Shown piece after piece: positions 9,385-21,575 of a stretch of 64,000 nucleotides of DNA. Positions within the stretch are counted from its first letter, which is position 1, and each line of letters starts with the position of its first letter. The notes under the pieces are model-generated. The model worked only from the letters and a program-made list of their open reading frames with translations. It did no database searches and was not told where the DNA came from. Both the position numbers and the translations under genes were made by a program. The stretch lies in the NCBI GenBank assembly GCA_003988855.1, contig QYAI01000020.1:434001-498000 (forward strand). The letters run 5' to 3'. The stretch comes from Arachnopeziza araneosa. Taxonomy: Eukaryota; Ascomycota; Leotiomycetes; Helotiales; Arachnopezizaceae.

Positions 9385-11084
9385 GCTTAAGGTTAGCACG
9401 AATCACAATGGATAATCATGGGTAGGAGTTCTGGGATGAGCTACGAGGACACTGTACTGTACTCGACTTGCACTGTATTAAGTAAACCTCAGTAATACTT
9501 AATCTAGAAATAGAACTAGATCTTAAAACAGTGAAGCAAAGCAATCTGAACAGAGCACAACTCCCTCATGACACCTCTTGTCTAATTTGAGCCTCACATA
9601 CTGTACAGCACGAGACCTCAGTGATATGGTTATATCCCGTTCAGGACACTCCTCCGGTCGTTTCTTGAATCTTCAAGATCTCCTGTCCCGTCTCTGCACA
9701 CTAGGGATCGCAATGCTACACAGCCACTCCACTGCCCTACCGCAGGGGAGCGCTCTAGAAGAGTTGTTCCCGCTGACCTCCATACCCTGTGCTACCTGAC
9801 TCGAGCCGATATCTCACTCTCCGCAATCTCTGCTCCCGTCCCGCCAAGCTCCAGGTCCAGCTCCAGGTCCAGCTCCAGCTCCAGCTCCAGGACCAGCTCT
9901 CCCATCTCGCCAATCGATCAGGGCGGCATAATTTTCACCTTCACCCCCTGGGGATGAATCATTGGATGCGCGCGCCGCCTGATTGAAATAGCGTACACGC
10001 CGCCGGGAAAGAGCCGCACGTCAGGTACAGTACATACAGTACAGCACCACTACCCCAAAGAAGCCAAAAAAACAACAGACCCAAAAAATAAATAGATAAA
10101 AATAAAAAATAAAAAATAAAAACAAAAGAGTAAGATATGCAGAGCGGCGCCGAGACGCCGAGACGGTAGTGACGGCACCCAAGCATCAAGCGCTCCTCGT
10201 ATCTGTGCGACCTGCCCCCCGGCCATCACTCTTCTGGATCACTGGTCTCGGCAGCGCATGGCACGGCCGCATTGGGACGGGTCTCGTGCCCAGCGCCCGC
10301 CCGCCCGCCTGTCTCTCCTTATCCCTCTCGCTCTTCCCGCTCACCCTCATTTCCAAATGTCTCAGTCGGGCATCGAGTGGAGATGAGCTAGCCGGTCTCG
10401 CTCCCTGGCTTTGTGGGGAACGGGTGGTTGGTGAGGGAGGGAGCGAGGGAGGTCGGCCGGCGGCGCGTGCCCAGGGCGCGCTGGGTGAGGCTGAGAGGGA
10501 GGCGAGACGTGTAATTTCGTGGGATGTCAGGGGAGGGCGCGTTGCCGGAATATTATCCCGTTTAAGATAAGATTTGGAGAAAGGGGCGCTTGGATCGGGG
10601 CTTGGGAGAGAGATAAGATTATGATATGCAGATTGTCGGAGTTGGAATGGGGCAGTTGTATGTGAGATGGTGAGAAGAGAGAAGAGAGAAGAGCCTGTGC
10701 CGTGTGGACCCGTTGAATATTGACAGTTTGTTCATCACTCGGAATTTAGAAGTCCTTGGTCTGGAAATTTGTGATGGTATTAACTCGAGGTTTAATGTGA
10801 ATTAAGAGGGACCGTCTAGAATTATACGCCGCCATTAATAGGGTCATTCATGATGCCCTGCCTGCTCAACCTACACCGTCTCCCCACATCTTGCTATCCT
10901 CCCTCATCTCCTGTCCAGGGTACATAGCAAGCCAGATTATTTTCTCCAACCCACTAAATGTTTAGAATTTGCCGTCACATGCAACGCTTGCTATAAAAGG
11001 ACCGTTCCGTAATCGCTCCAAATTTTGGGATTTAAATCAAATTGCCATCCAGGAAATGCCGTCATCGTGAATTGATATCCATGT
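9385..11084. other. 1.7-kb spacer between converging genes, GC-rich core
   Basis: Unusually long for a gap between two 3' ends. It holds a CCAGCT/CCAGGT tandem run at about 9849-9901, the 19-mer GTACAGTACATACAGTACA at 10025-10043, an A-rich AAATA-like run at about 10077-10130, and a GC-rich stretch to about 10570. Open frames there are low-complexity (Arg/Pro/Gly-rich) and not credible as proteins. Both flanking genes end here, so promoters are not expected unless an RNA gene is present. Confidence 0.5.
9849..9901. repeat. Short tandem repeat, CCAGCT/CCAGGT units
   Basis: About eight hexamers of CCAGCT or CCAGGT in a row, in the spacer between the surface-protein gene and the glyoxal oxidase gene. 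Confidence 0.8.
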
Positions 11085-14000
11085 TTAACTGCCTGGTAGT
11101 GGTTGGAAAGGAGGCAAGTTGGGCCACTCGCCCAACTTAGCAGGATCCCCACCAATGCGGACGAATTGACCGACTGATGGTGTCGGTCCGTCAAGGACGA
11201 AGAACATGAACCATCCTGGAGGTGCTTGATGAGCGTTAGGTGGAGCAGTGACTGTGCAAGTATTTCCGTTGCAACCGATGGCTGGAAAGATAGTACGCTG
11301 ACCCATAGCATTACCGTGTGTAGAGATGACGGAACCTAGAAGGGAGACCTTGAGGTTTGCAGTGCTTCCAGATGTGACGGTGAAAGTAACGGCTTGGTTA
11401 TACGCCCAATCCTTGTTGTTGATTGTGAAGGTAGGGCGAGCAAGGCCAGAGAGAAGATAAGGGGGTGTAAATACTTCAACCCGATATTCCTCAGGGAAGG
11501 TATCAGTAGTGCCAGAGTAAGTACCACTCGGGTCGGAACCAGAGACCAAGACACGACCATCGAGGAGAGTGGTTGACTCAGAATGGTAGAGACGAGCAAC
11601 TGTTGTATTGGCCATGATGCTCATACGTTGATTGACCGGCTTCTTAGGGTTGTAGAGCACAGCGTTATAATTCGGTGAGCCGCCGAGACCAAAGCCTGCA
11701 TAACCATGCTGAGCTCCACCAAGGATAACGTAGGTACCGTCAGGCAGACCGGCCATACATGGCATTGTGCGACGAGAAGGCTACAAAAGTTAGAAGAAGT
11801 TTCTCAGTATAGGTTTTATCGCTTACCATCCTCTCAATATTCCAAGTTGGGTTCGCAGCTTCAGGCTGGGTTGAGACACAGTTGTCAATTGGATATCCAG
11901 CACCCTCTGTCGAACCACCGCAAATCAGAACACTCAAAAGATCTGTGTATGGCGCATATTGTGGTAAAAGCATCATAGCACCTTGCAATTGGTAGGTTCG
12001 ACCTCCTGTTGGGTCGTTGACAGCCCCAGGCATGTTTGGAAGCGTCTTGATTGTCTTGAAGGTCTTCTCATCTAAGATACGAGCCTCGTTGTAATAAGCG
12101 ATGAAGATACCTGATGGAACAACAGTGATGAACGGGTACAAGTTGAATGGAGCGGTACGATCGAGGAAATCGAGGTAAACGGTGGTGTTAGAGTAGCCAC
12201 TTGAGGTCCCTGATTGTGGTACTCCGGTAGCAGGAAGGAGCTCGAGTGTAGGCTGCTCTTGTGCATTCTGTCCAACCTCACCTCCAACGATGAGAATCGA
12301 TCCGTTGGCCAAAATCAAGGCTGAAGGGTACCAACGTGGGACCTGCAATTGGAGGACGCCTGGATCTTCAATCCATTGGTTCTTGCCCGGGACACCAGCA
12401 GATCCGTCAGGCCAATAAAGTCGTACACCGAAGTTGGATTCGCCAGCCCATCCACCGATAGTTAGCTGTCTACCAACCTTATCCGGAAGAGTGACACCTG
12501 CAGCACAGAAAACGTCGGTTTGGAGTCCAGTCATAGTTCTCCAAGCAGCTTTGAAGTTGTTGGTTTGGCTGAGATCCAATTCGTAAGCACCAGTTCCGTT
12601 TGGTTCTCCAGTTCCAAACTTCTCAACGAACGTGACTTTTCCGTTGATACCTTGGGAGACGATGAGTGGCACAACTACACCACCAATCAGAAGAGAATAT
12701 TGACCGGCAGAGGTGCCTGTAGGGAAGTCGAAGCTGTAGAGGGGTGTTGTTCCTTGGTACGAGTAGTATGTGAGTCGATTCCCTGCTCCGCAATAAATTG
12801 ATGCATTTCCACTGCAGGGGGAGTTGCATTGAGCGTCGGGAAAGATTTGAGGCGGCGTGCTATAAGTATAGTATTGGGTCTGTGCAGGATTGGTGCTGGT
12901 TCCTGGTGCAGAGGCAACATATATATTTTGAACGTCACCACAGACTATAATTCACATCAGTATTGAGTCAACATTCTCCAGTTAGGAAACCAACAGCATT
13001 GAGACTGCAAGAGTTAGCATGCATTACACGAGCGAGGAGACCGAATGCTTACCCCATATTCTAAGCCTGCAGCGTTGTATCCGAACTTTTGACATTGTGC
13101 GATACAGGCATTTGGGGTGTTCTGAGCGTTATCCCAAACCTTGTAGGGGAATGTTGACAATTGCTCGTTATTATCTTCTTTGGAAGGAACGTTATCCCTG
13201 GATTGATGTTAGACAATATCTCATGTGGACGCGAGACATACTGAAGACATCCCGAGTATTTCCATCCCGCTGGTAGATTTGCAGTCTGTGGGCCAGGGCC
13301 CGCTGGAGTCGTAGCAATCTGGGGCTTTCCGATAGAATAAACTGTTAGCCTATTTCCTGCACCACAAAATTGAGCTGAATTTCCAGGACACTGGGTGCTA
13401 CAATCTCCTGCAGGTGCAGGAGCTCCACCGTTGTATATCGCATTCGCACAGTAACATTCGACGCCATACTCCGCTCCAGCGATGGTATATCCAGCCTTGG
13501 CACATGCGGCAACACATGTATTGTCCGTTTGGGCTTGATTATCTGGTTGTTGGTTGGGCAACATTCTGCCGGTGGTTCCTTCGGCATAGCATCCATAGTT
13601 GGCCCATCCAGTTGGAAAGCCGCTGGCCTGTGCAGGTGATGTTGTCGCAGCCTTGGTCGTGACGCTGACGGCTTTGGCAGTGGTTGTTGGAGCTTTAGCA
13701 GTGGTTGTTGGAGCTTTGCTTGTGGTGGTGGAAGTTCCAAGTACGTAGACCGAGAGGCGATTGCTACCACCGCAAATCTCGTTGACATTTCCAGCACATG
13801 TCATGGTACATCCGCTTCCAGCAACAGAGCCGGCAGCGAAGGAGTTTCCACAGTAGCCTGAATCAAGTCAGTAAATCTTCTTTCTAAGGATGCGTACCCT
13901 CTTACATTCACGTCCATACTCAAGACCATAGTACTTGAATCCGGCGCAGTTGGTGGCACACATCTCCTTGGTCATGGTATCCGAAGCGTATGCGGCTGAA

Positions 14001-14203
14001 GCAAGAGCCCTCCCATTTGTGCCCTCGGTTTGGCAACCGTAAAAAACATAAGAACCTACAGCACGACCTAGGACAGCCGCCTCAGAAAGAGTAGCCTAGT
14101 GCGAGTTAGATTCGGACATTGAATAAAGACTCGCGGTATAGGACGGGGTGCTTACCGAAGCTACGAACAGCGCTCCAAGAGCGGACCATGACTTGGGTGC
14201 CAT
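11085..14203 (-). CDS. Glyoxal oxidase (copper radical oxidase) with three WSC domains
   Basis: Seven exons: 14203-14156, 14095-13906, 13857-13242, 13197-13053, 13004-12995, 12944-11827, 11780-11085; 940 residues. Secreted enzyme that should oxidise aldehydes such as glyoxal and make H2O2. A signal peptide (about 1-22) is followed by WSC domain 1 (about 27-113), a Thr/Ala/Lys linker, WSC 2, and WSC 3 up to about 397. The glyoxal oxidase beta-propeller and a C-terminal DUF1929 domain complete it. Radical-copper residues are in place by alignment from memory: Cys483 (DVFCAAG), Tyr542 (RWYPSA), Tyr774-His775 (LYHSEST), His864 (STHGN). Exon 5 is only 10 nt and supplies Ser, Gln and Cys of the third WSC motif LEYGSQCFCGD. 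WSC domains bind wall glucans, so the enzyme may be held at the hyphal wall or on plant biomass. The closest spacers are very long on both sides. Confidence 0.93.
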
Positions 14204-17016
14204 GGCTGACCTTGTTATCTCTGGACGGATTGTCAGCCTTGATATATAAATAGGTTTCAGGGTAACTCACAGCTTAACGATAGACACGGCTTTTGGGCAG
14301 CGAAGTGTTCATACACAGAAACGACAGATACAAAAACCAAAAGTACGATGAAGCTGTTGTGTGAAGCAGCAGATCGGTACAGTGATATATGCAAGTATCG
14401 ACGTCAAGGCCAGGGCTCCTCCCAAATATATGCCACCGAGATCTATTCGCTAATACTGGCTGGGACCGGGGCTGGATGCAATGTTTACACCGATCAGCGT
14501 TGTCATTCGTGTCGAGCTGTTGTGGAGGGGCTGTCAAGAGTCAAGCTGAGCTCCGTTATCACGAACTGCTGCAGACTGCAGGTGCAGGAGGTTGTCAGGG
14601 CCGCCGCCCAGCCATGGGATTTTCACATCTTTATATACATTCGGCTTGGCCCGACGATTGCTGGGCGTGGTAGTGTCAATCTGAAGGAGATTGGGAGGCT
14701 TCGCATGGCTGAAGTGACAAAATTGAGGCCGGCCGTTTTCTGCCATCCCCATGGGAAAAAGATATGAGCTGCCGGGCTGGGAAGAGAAACGAGGGCGGGA
14801 CCCTAGCGCGGCATACCAATAAAACGCCTCTTTTTAATAGGATGCACTGACAACAACTAAAACAGAGGCTGATGTGGGCAAGGCAAGGCCAGGCCAATTT
14901 AGGGTGGCAACGAGACTGTTTCGTGTCAGGGCTTGCAGCTCTATGTGAGGTTGGACAAATGACGACCCCTTCCTCGCATGCAGGTCGGGGTTGGGAATCG
15001 TTGGACCCTTCATTTGATCGGGATTAGCGGGTGAAGACAAAAACGTACAGTACATACAGTACATTGTAGGTGCTGCACTGCTGTTGTTGCCGGTACGAGG
15101 TGGGCCAAGACGCTGCAAGATACCAAGTCCTTGGTGAGGCTGGGTGAGATGGCTGAGTGAGCGTGTCAGCAGCGACGGTGCCGGAGGACGCCTCCGCTTC
15201 AGGCCCGCCTGCACGAAATCTGTCCGATGGGAGCAGCTTTCAGTACATCATCAGGTGTCAGACCACCACTCAATGCGCTGATGATGCCGGACGAGGTTGG
15301 CCATTGTCTGCTCGTCCTGCTCCGGCACACGCTTACCATCATCGTGAGCCTCCGCTCGTGTCGTCCGTCCTCTGATCCATGCATTAATCTTCTTGGAGCC
15401 GCTCGCGACTCCTGAATGAGCGCGCCCAGGAAGATCGAAATATCAACACACTACGGAAGTCGGCAGATCCGTCGGCGACCTTCCCCAAGGATACGGTAGG
15501 TGTGCAAACCCCTTGAATCTCCCTCTCTGCACAGCGCTGAGCGCACATACACACACCGACGCGGGAGGGAGCCGCGGAGCCTGTCGCCTGGGTGACTCGG
15601 CGATGATTCAGCGTACGTATCCCCCCCAGAGGGAACCGAGATCGCGCTGGGGTGGTGGAGCCCAGCGATCAATTATTCGAGGAGAGCGGCTGATGGGGTC
15701 CTGCGATGCACTATCCAGAACTATCTACCGCTAGTTCAGCCACAAGTACAATACTGTACAAAAGAACTTTAAGAAGAAAGGCCACCACCTCCTCGATACG
15801 CTCCTGCCTGGTCCAGGGAGAGATCAACATCCTCAGAGAACCGATCCTCTTTGTTTCACTGCTCTACACGGCCCAAAGCAAGTCGAGCGGAAGGATTTGA
15901 GTTCTGCAGCCACCTCCAGATTGATCGCCCGTGATAATTTGGGCTATTCTTCGGCGCATTCCTTCTTCCTTATTCGGGAAGTGCATCCCGTTACCGACCT
16001 GCTCTCCTAATTTGGTTTCCTCTCTTTCGTCCCTTGCTCGCCGGCCCCAAGACTCCAAGAGCACCGGAAGCATCGAAAGGGGTCTGTCCAAGCTGTGGAT
16101 GATGTGGGTGGCGTCTTGGACTCTCGCCCTTCACGAGCTTCCCCTCGAAGTTGGGAGCTGGGGATTTGCTTTCGATAGTCCATATTATGATCAACGGCTC
16201 TCGGACCCGGTTTTTTATGTAATGCTGTCACCATGGACAATAGGTCGCCTTGGCCCCAAGCGGACGGCTGAGAATGGCCCCATATTGTCTCTTTGGTCGC
16301 ATCGACTGCCCTTTCAACCGGCCTTTCACGCAGCCCCAGCATCGTCCGCGTTGGTTGCAATGTAGTTGGCGAGTTGTTGATTCTGTGCTGTTCGCTAACA
16401 TTCCTTCTTCCGCATCAATGGACTGAGATGTGACTGCGTGTTGTCTCTATATTTACTCCTCGAAAGTAACCCACCCAACCGCACTTCTGTCCTGCTTCGT
16501 GTCAGCTGCAAGCCTTTCTTATTCTCAGCAAGGTGAAGGCTGCTCATATTACCCACCAGAGTGATTGACTCGTCCAGGGAACGGCTACACAAGGCTCGCT
16601 ACCAAAAAGAAAGTCCGGTCTCGTTTCTCCAGAGCTGGGACAAGTCATGGCGAATGAATATCAGAAAGTCCTGTGTTCAATCTAATAATATAAAAAGAAA
16701 TTGAGGTTTGAAAGGGCATTATCGATCTATATGTAAACCTGAAAGGAGAAAGTAGGTCAAAAACATCAAGACATGTCGGGTCCTTGCATGTCCTGGAAAT
16801 TGGGCAAACAGGATGGTACCACACATATCGAATCGACAAGCAGTTCATCGATATATACATTTTAGACACTATGTCCAAATTTCAAAACCCGTATATACAA
16901 GAATACTAAAATTCGTATGCAGATGTTTCCTGGTTATCTATTCCTTGTACGCCCGTCCCGAATTATATTCCCAACCCAAACTCACACGCTTAAAACCCAA
17001 GTCATTAGCCAGACCG
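14204..17016. other. 2.8-kb spacer upstream of glyoxal oxidase
   Basis: Contains the promoter of the reverse-strand glyoxal oxidase; a TATTTATATA run on the reverse strand lies within about 45 nt of its ATG. The GC-rich middle (about 14.9-16.4 kb) has many overlapping short frames on all strands but no family signature. The 19-mer GTACAGTACATACAGTACA recurs at 15045-15063. The 16.65-17.0 kb end is AT-rich and is probably the 3' UTR of the next gene. Confidence 0.5.
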
Positions 17017-18132
17017 TTAGGTCCCTGTATTCAGATACAAACAGTCACACAGCTCTCCACGATTCTGAACACTGAAATCACCTAGAGATTGCCCAGAAGG
17101 ATCCAGGCATGTTGGCTCATTAGTTCCTGAGCTGGCAATTTGCTCGATTTTTATAGCATTTGGCCATGGTCCGAAAGCTATACCAGTAGCATTTGCAGTG
17201 GTGCTGTTGTTTGGGAATGATTTCGCCATTTTTGTATATAAGTATCCCTGAAATGTAGTCTGATTGAAATGGCAATCTGCAACCACATTCTCGCTACCTA
17301 ATTGTGATGTCGGGAGAGTTACCTTATCAACAAAGGTTTGAAAGTAGTAATGCTCGTCTGGCTGCCCAGTTCGGTTGAGGGTAAGCGAAACGTTGCTGAA
17401 TGTAATCGAGAACGGGTTGGCGCTAGAGGATATAACGTAGTTCTTACTATTGGCAGCAGGTTCAATGATCCATTGAAATGTGGCGTTGGATTGAACAGGT
17501 GATTGAGAGTATGTGACGTATGGGTAACACATCCAGGTCGCTGGATTAGAGGTACAATTGGATGCCACAGTTGAGAGATAGGTCTCGAATGAATAGGAGC
17601 CTACAGGGAATGCCGCGCTGTTGGCGGGGTTACTGGAGTTAGGTATACTTCCAGATGCTCCGCCACTGTTAGAAGAATGACTCTTGCTTCTAGTTTTGTT
17701 AGCACGCAAGGTTGCCAGGAATGTCACAACATACGATGAATGATGCTTTAATCCAACCACCAGTCCTACAACCAGGCCCACTATGCATAAGATAGCTATG
17801 AGAGCCATCAGGCATACTCTTGTCCATCCGCCTCTCTTTGCAACCTGTTTGTTGTTCTGAATATCTCTCCTTAGTTCCACTAACTTCTCTCTCTTTGGAT
17901 CTTGGATCCCAGCATTGTTCGAATTATACGACGGCGGTGGGCTACGTTCGAAAATGAGCGGGCTTCCCTTACTCGGTCGACTTCGATTTCGCGGCGGGAT
18001 AGGCGGTGGCTCGAGGTTATCATATGAGGTTACGTTATCCTCCTCTATCTTGTGCAAAGATGTCACAGACGCGGGATCTCGTCGAAACATGTTGCTATTC
18101 TGCGCCGAGCGCATTGTAAAGATGAAAGACAT
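17017..18132 (-). CDS. Type II membrane glycoprotein, unknown function
   Basis: Two exons, 18132-17735 and 17689-17017; 356 residues (or 350 from the ATG at 18114). Cytosolic residues 1-100 include PPPIPPRNRSRPSKG and SPPPSYNS, so SH3- or WW-type partners (for example Rsp5 family ubiquitin ligases) are possible. One membrane helix follows (VCLMALIAILCIVGLVVGLVVGL), then an outside domain with many N-glycosylation sequons (NCT, NAT, NVS, NRT, NQT, NNS) and paired cysteines (NCTSNPATWMCYPYV, ELCDC). The 45-nt intron 17734-17690 has a perfect GTATGT donor and GCTAAC branch site but keeps the frame if retained, so two protein forms are possible. I recall similar uncharacterised proteins in plant-pathogenic Leotiomycetes; no function is known to me. 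Confidence 0.8.
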   Translation of the reverse strand: MSFIFTMRSAQNSNMFRRDPASVTSLHKIEEDNVTSYDNLEPPPIPPRNRSRPSKGSPLIFERSPPPSYNSNNAGIQDPKREKLVELRRDIQNNKQVAKRGGWTRVCLMALIAILCIVGLVVGLVVGLKHHSSYVVTFLATLRANKTRSKSHSSNSGGASGSIPNSSNPANSAAFPVGSYSFETYLSTVASNCTSNPATWMCYPYVTYSQSPVQSNATFQWIIEPAANSKNYVISSSANPFSITFSNVSLTLNRTGQPDEHYYFQTFVDKVTLPTSQLGSENVVADCHFNQTTFQGYLYTKMAKSFPNNSTTANATGIAFGPWPNAIKIEQIASSGTNEPTCLDPSGQSLGDFSVQNRGELCDCLYLNTGT

Positions 18133-19319
18133 CGTGAGGATCGGAAAGAGGATTCAGGGACACAAAAATCGCGTCGCACATGGACGCATTCGTGCAGCTT
18201 TCGCGTAGGTTGTTCAGAAGGGTGTGATAGGAGGTGGTCGTGGGAATTGGGTCGAGCTTGGGCCGATCATTGGAACCTGTATGGGCCAGTAGCTAACTGA
18301 ACCTCGCACAGAGAGAGCATCGAGAAGACTTCAGGTCTGATTGAACAAGAGACATTGAAAGCGAAAGTGACGACACTTGACATGTTCCTGATTGGGAACA
18401 TCATCAGAGCAGACGAAATGAGACATGTCTGTAAAACTTGGCACCGAGCTTACCTACCGTGACCTCTGAGTGGCTTGAAGAGTTGGGGAATGCAGAGCAA
18501 TCTTGGAGGTTCTGGGCTCATTTCTCTTTCCGTGTTGTTGGAGGCCAATTCTGGATAGGAAGGCCAAAGATGTGGTTTCAAAGAGCTGTTATTGGATGAT
18601 TCAACTCCAAAACCCAGTAGCGGCTCTTAGCGCTGTCGATCAGAGAGGAAATGGGGAGCTCACGTGCTCAGCACATGACTTCCCTATATCTATGAAAACC
18701 CACCACGGCCGTCTACAATGAACACCTTGGTTGGTAGCACCAATATATCACTACTCAACACCCTCTCGACGTTGTTTGCGGCTGCTACAAAGACGGAGAA
18801 TTTCCCAGCTTCGAGAACGTCTTGGTCCCGTGATCCGCTAACTCCATCAACCAAATACTAGATATACTGTCATCAGCGTTTGATGCGCATCCTGCTTCAC
18901 TTGCATCACTAAATATATAAGTGCTTTATCCTTTCCAATATTTTATCATCGTCGAAAAGAATTATACCCTTAGTGACTTGACAACTTTGTCATATTTGGC
19001 TTCCTCTCGAAAATAAGTGTATACGGAGAATAGAGGGATATCCGTCTCGAAGGCGCAGTTGGGACCAACTCTGTTGCCTCGCCGGCGCCGAAGGTTGAGG
19101 TCTTTGAACCAAATTTCAGTCATGTTGTGGAACATCGCATCCATTCTCCCGAGTCTCGGTAGTTCAATTCTCGTCTCGGAAATCCTCCCATATGGATCTC
19201 CTCAAAGCACTAAGCTTGAGTGGAATACTCTTATACTGCTTATGTTTCCTCCATTCCTTTGAATTACTTCGTTGATCTTTTTATCTCTATTGCTTCTTGC
19301 GAGCATTCAAAGTTCCGTC
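18133..19319. other. Shared promoter region between divergent genes
   Basis: 1.2 kb between the starts of the membrane glycoprotein (-) and the flavin monooxygenase (+). It contains a CACGTG box at about 18662 (TCACGTGC). No supported gene. Confidence 0.5.
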
Positions 19320-21575
19320 ATGTCCCCTGTAGTAGATTTCCCTTGCTCGTTACCGACTGCCGCAATCCCCCAGGAGACACAAGCTTTTGATGTTGCTGAA
19401 TCATTCGATATAGATTTTGAGAATCTGAATGCTGCAAATTTCAAGGAAGATGCCCTCTGGCGGGATGTTTTCGCTCTCACTGGAACGCTGCGTACTTTCT
19501 ATGGACCAACAATGCTTAAAGCTTGGAGTGAGACCTCCAAAATAGTCAAGCCGAGTTCTTTTACCTTGGATCCTAAGAGTGCTCATTTCGTTCGTCTTCC
19601 AACCGGAAACGCTTGGCTTGATGTACAATTCTCCTTCGAAACCAACTCGGTACCACAAGCCGCGTGTTCAGGAGTATTGTCACTCGTACCTGACGAAGAT
19701 GACAAGTGGGTAATCTGGGTTATGAGGACTATTCTTGAGCAATTTAAGGATCAGCCAAATGTGGATGTATTCGAGCCGGAAAACGATAAGAAAGTGATAA
19801 ACGGAATACATGTGAATGGATCCGTGACAAATGGATCAGGCACTAATGGCTTGGAGGTGAAAGGAGCAGCTTTACAGACTCGCTTTGACACTGTAATCAT
19901 TGGTGGAGGTCAAGCAGGTCTAAGCATGGGAGGCAGACTAAAAGCTCTTGGCGTATCTTACGTTGTACTCGACAAGTACAATACAGTAGGCGATAATTGG
20001 ATAGCCAGATATGGTTCAGCAAGGCGTGAGTTTTCCACTCCGAGTTACTCCAGTCCTTGCTAACCATTTCAAGTTCACACGATACGTGAATCTGGTACGT
20101 TTCGGCGATCGAGTCCCATTATCTTATTTTTGACCTAGCATAGCTCATCTCCCCTTTGAGAGAACATTCTCTTCTAGCTACCAAGAGTTTCTCACCAAAG
20201 ATGATTTAGCACGAGGTTACCAAGACTGGGTCTCCAAATTTGACATAGTGAGAACACAAACCCACTCATACCATTTTTTACTTACTATGATAGAATGTGT
20301 GGACAGATTCAAACGTGAAATCTGGGTTATGGGATCCGATTACAAATTGTTGGACAATTAACATTCAAAAGAAAGATGGCACTGAATCTTCTATCACGGC
20401 CTCTTTCGTGGTGGTAGCGGCCGGTGGAGGAGGTCAATTACCGCGATGGCCAGATTATTCGAACAAGGTATCCAGCATATATGATTTCCTTTTAGATACA
20501 AGCTAAATATTTTTGACAGGAGGAATTTCAAGGCATCGCATTACATTCGGCGGACTACAAAGATGCAACGCCATGGAAAGGGAAGCATGGTGTTGTTATC
20601 GGAACCGCCAACACGGGTATGTCCCACTTCTTCCGTCCGAGAGAACCTGTGCTGATGATGAAGCTCATGATGTTGCCGACGATATGCTTGAAGCAGGCCT
20701 TACTTCAGTCACCATGGTTCAGAGATCAAAGACATGTCAGCTAAAACAAGTACCGTTTTATCACTTTCACGCTGATCGTATCTAGATATTCTTCCGGTCG
20801 AATACTTCCAAAAATTCTCCAGTTGTAAGTAAGCGCCTATATCATTGACCAAAGCTCATCCGACGTAGTGTCCTACAACTCCAGAGTCCCAACGGAAGCT
20901 GCAGACCGCTCAGGCTCAACTGGCCCCTTTGCGACTTCAGATCTCACCCTCAATGCGGGGCTTCATTTCCTAGCTCGCACTCAGCCAGAGCGTTTTGATG
21001 CTCTCGAGAAGGCCGGATTCAAGCTCGAACGGTTCGGAAGCGTGATAGATGCACTTTGCAACCGCCAAGGTGGCCACTACGTGGATGTTGGAGTCTCTGA
21101 GAAAATTTCTCGCGGCCTGGTAAGCGACTCGCGGTTGGAATTGAAAATGTCGTCGCCCAGCTGATGCGATTACAGATCAAGATGAAAGGCGATTCGCTGC
21201 CTGTTCGATATACACAAGATGGACTTGAATTCGCAGATGGATCTCATCTCAAAGCAGATGTCATTATTTTCGCAACTGGCTTCATTGGAAACATGCGCTA
21301 TCTAGTGAAGGATGTATTTGGCGAGGAAGTTGCGGATCAAATGGGGGATTTCTTTGGTTTGGATCATGAGGGAGAGCTAAAGGGTGCTTTTAAACCTTGT
21401 GGTCGTAAGTCTGGATTCTCCGACTGAGATGTGATGCTGATAATAGGTAGATCCGGCGATGTGGTATCATGGAGGCACGATAGGTCAGGCTCGCTACATG
21501 TCCCGCTTCATTGCTTTGCAGATCAAGGCGAAGCTGATGGGGACACCACTACCTTGCTATGAAAAGACTCCATGA
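19320..21575 (+). CDS. Flavin-containing monooxygenase (YUCCA-like) with N-terminal extension
   Basis: Ten exons: 19320-20025, 20074-20094, 20144-20247, 20294-20467, 20520-20616, 20664-20735, 20786-20824, 20869-21119, 21176-21404, 21451-21575; 605 residues. All nine introns are 44-56 nt and exon 2 is 21 nt. The first 185 residues look like a SnoaL/NTF2-like module (LWRDVFALTGTLRTFYG), followed by an Asn-Gly linker. The FAD site GGGQAG is at 195-200, and the WDPITNCWTI strand leads to VVVAAGGGGQLPRWP. The NADPH site reads VVIGTANTAHDVADDM, where the usual GxGxxG is GTANTA. The late motif IIFATGFIGNMR and the C-terminal HPAMWYHGGTIGQARYMSR complete the fold. Related fungal enzymes are annotated as N- or S-oxidising or indole-pyruvate monooxygenases; the substrate cannot be told here. 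No cluster partner is next to it. Confidence 0.9.

Noticed and set aside
10169..10570. 133-codon forward frame in the long spacer
   Set aside because: Low-complexity Arg/Gly/Ala-rich translation with no motif; GC-rich shadow.
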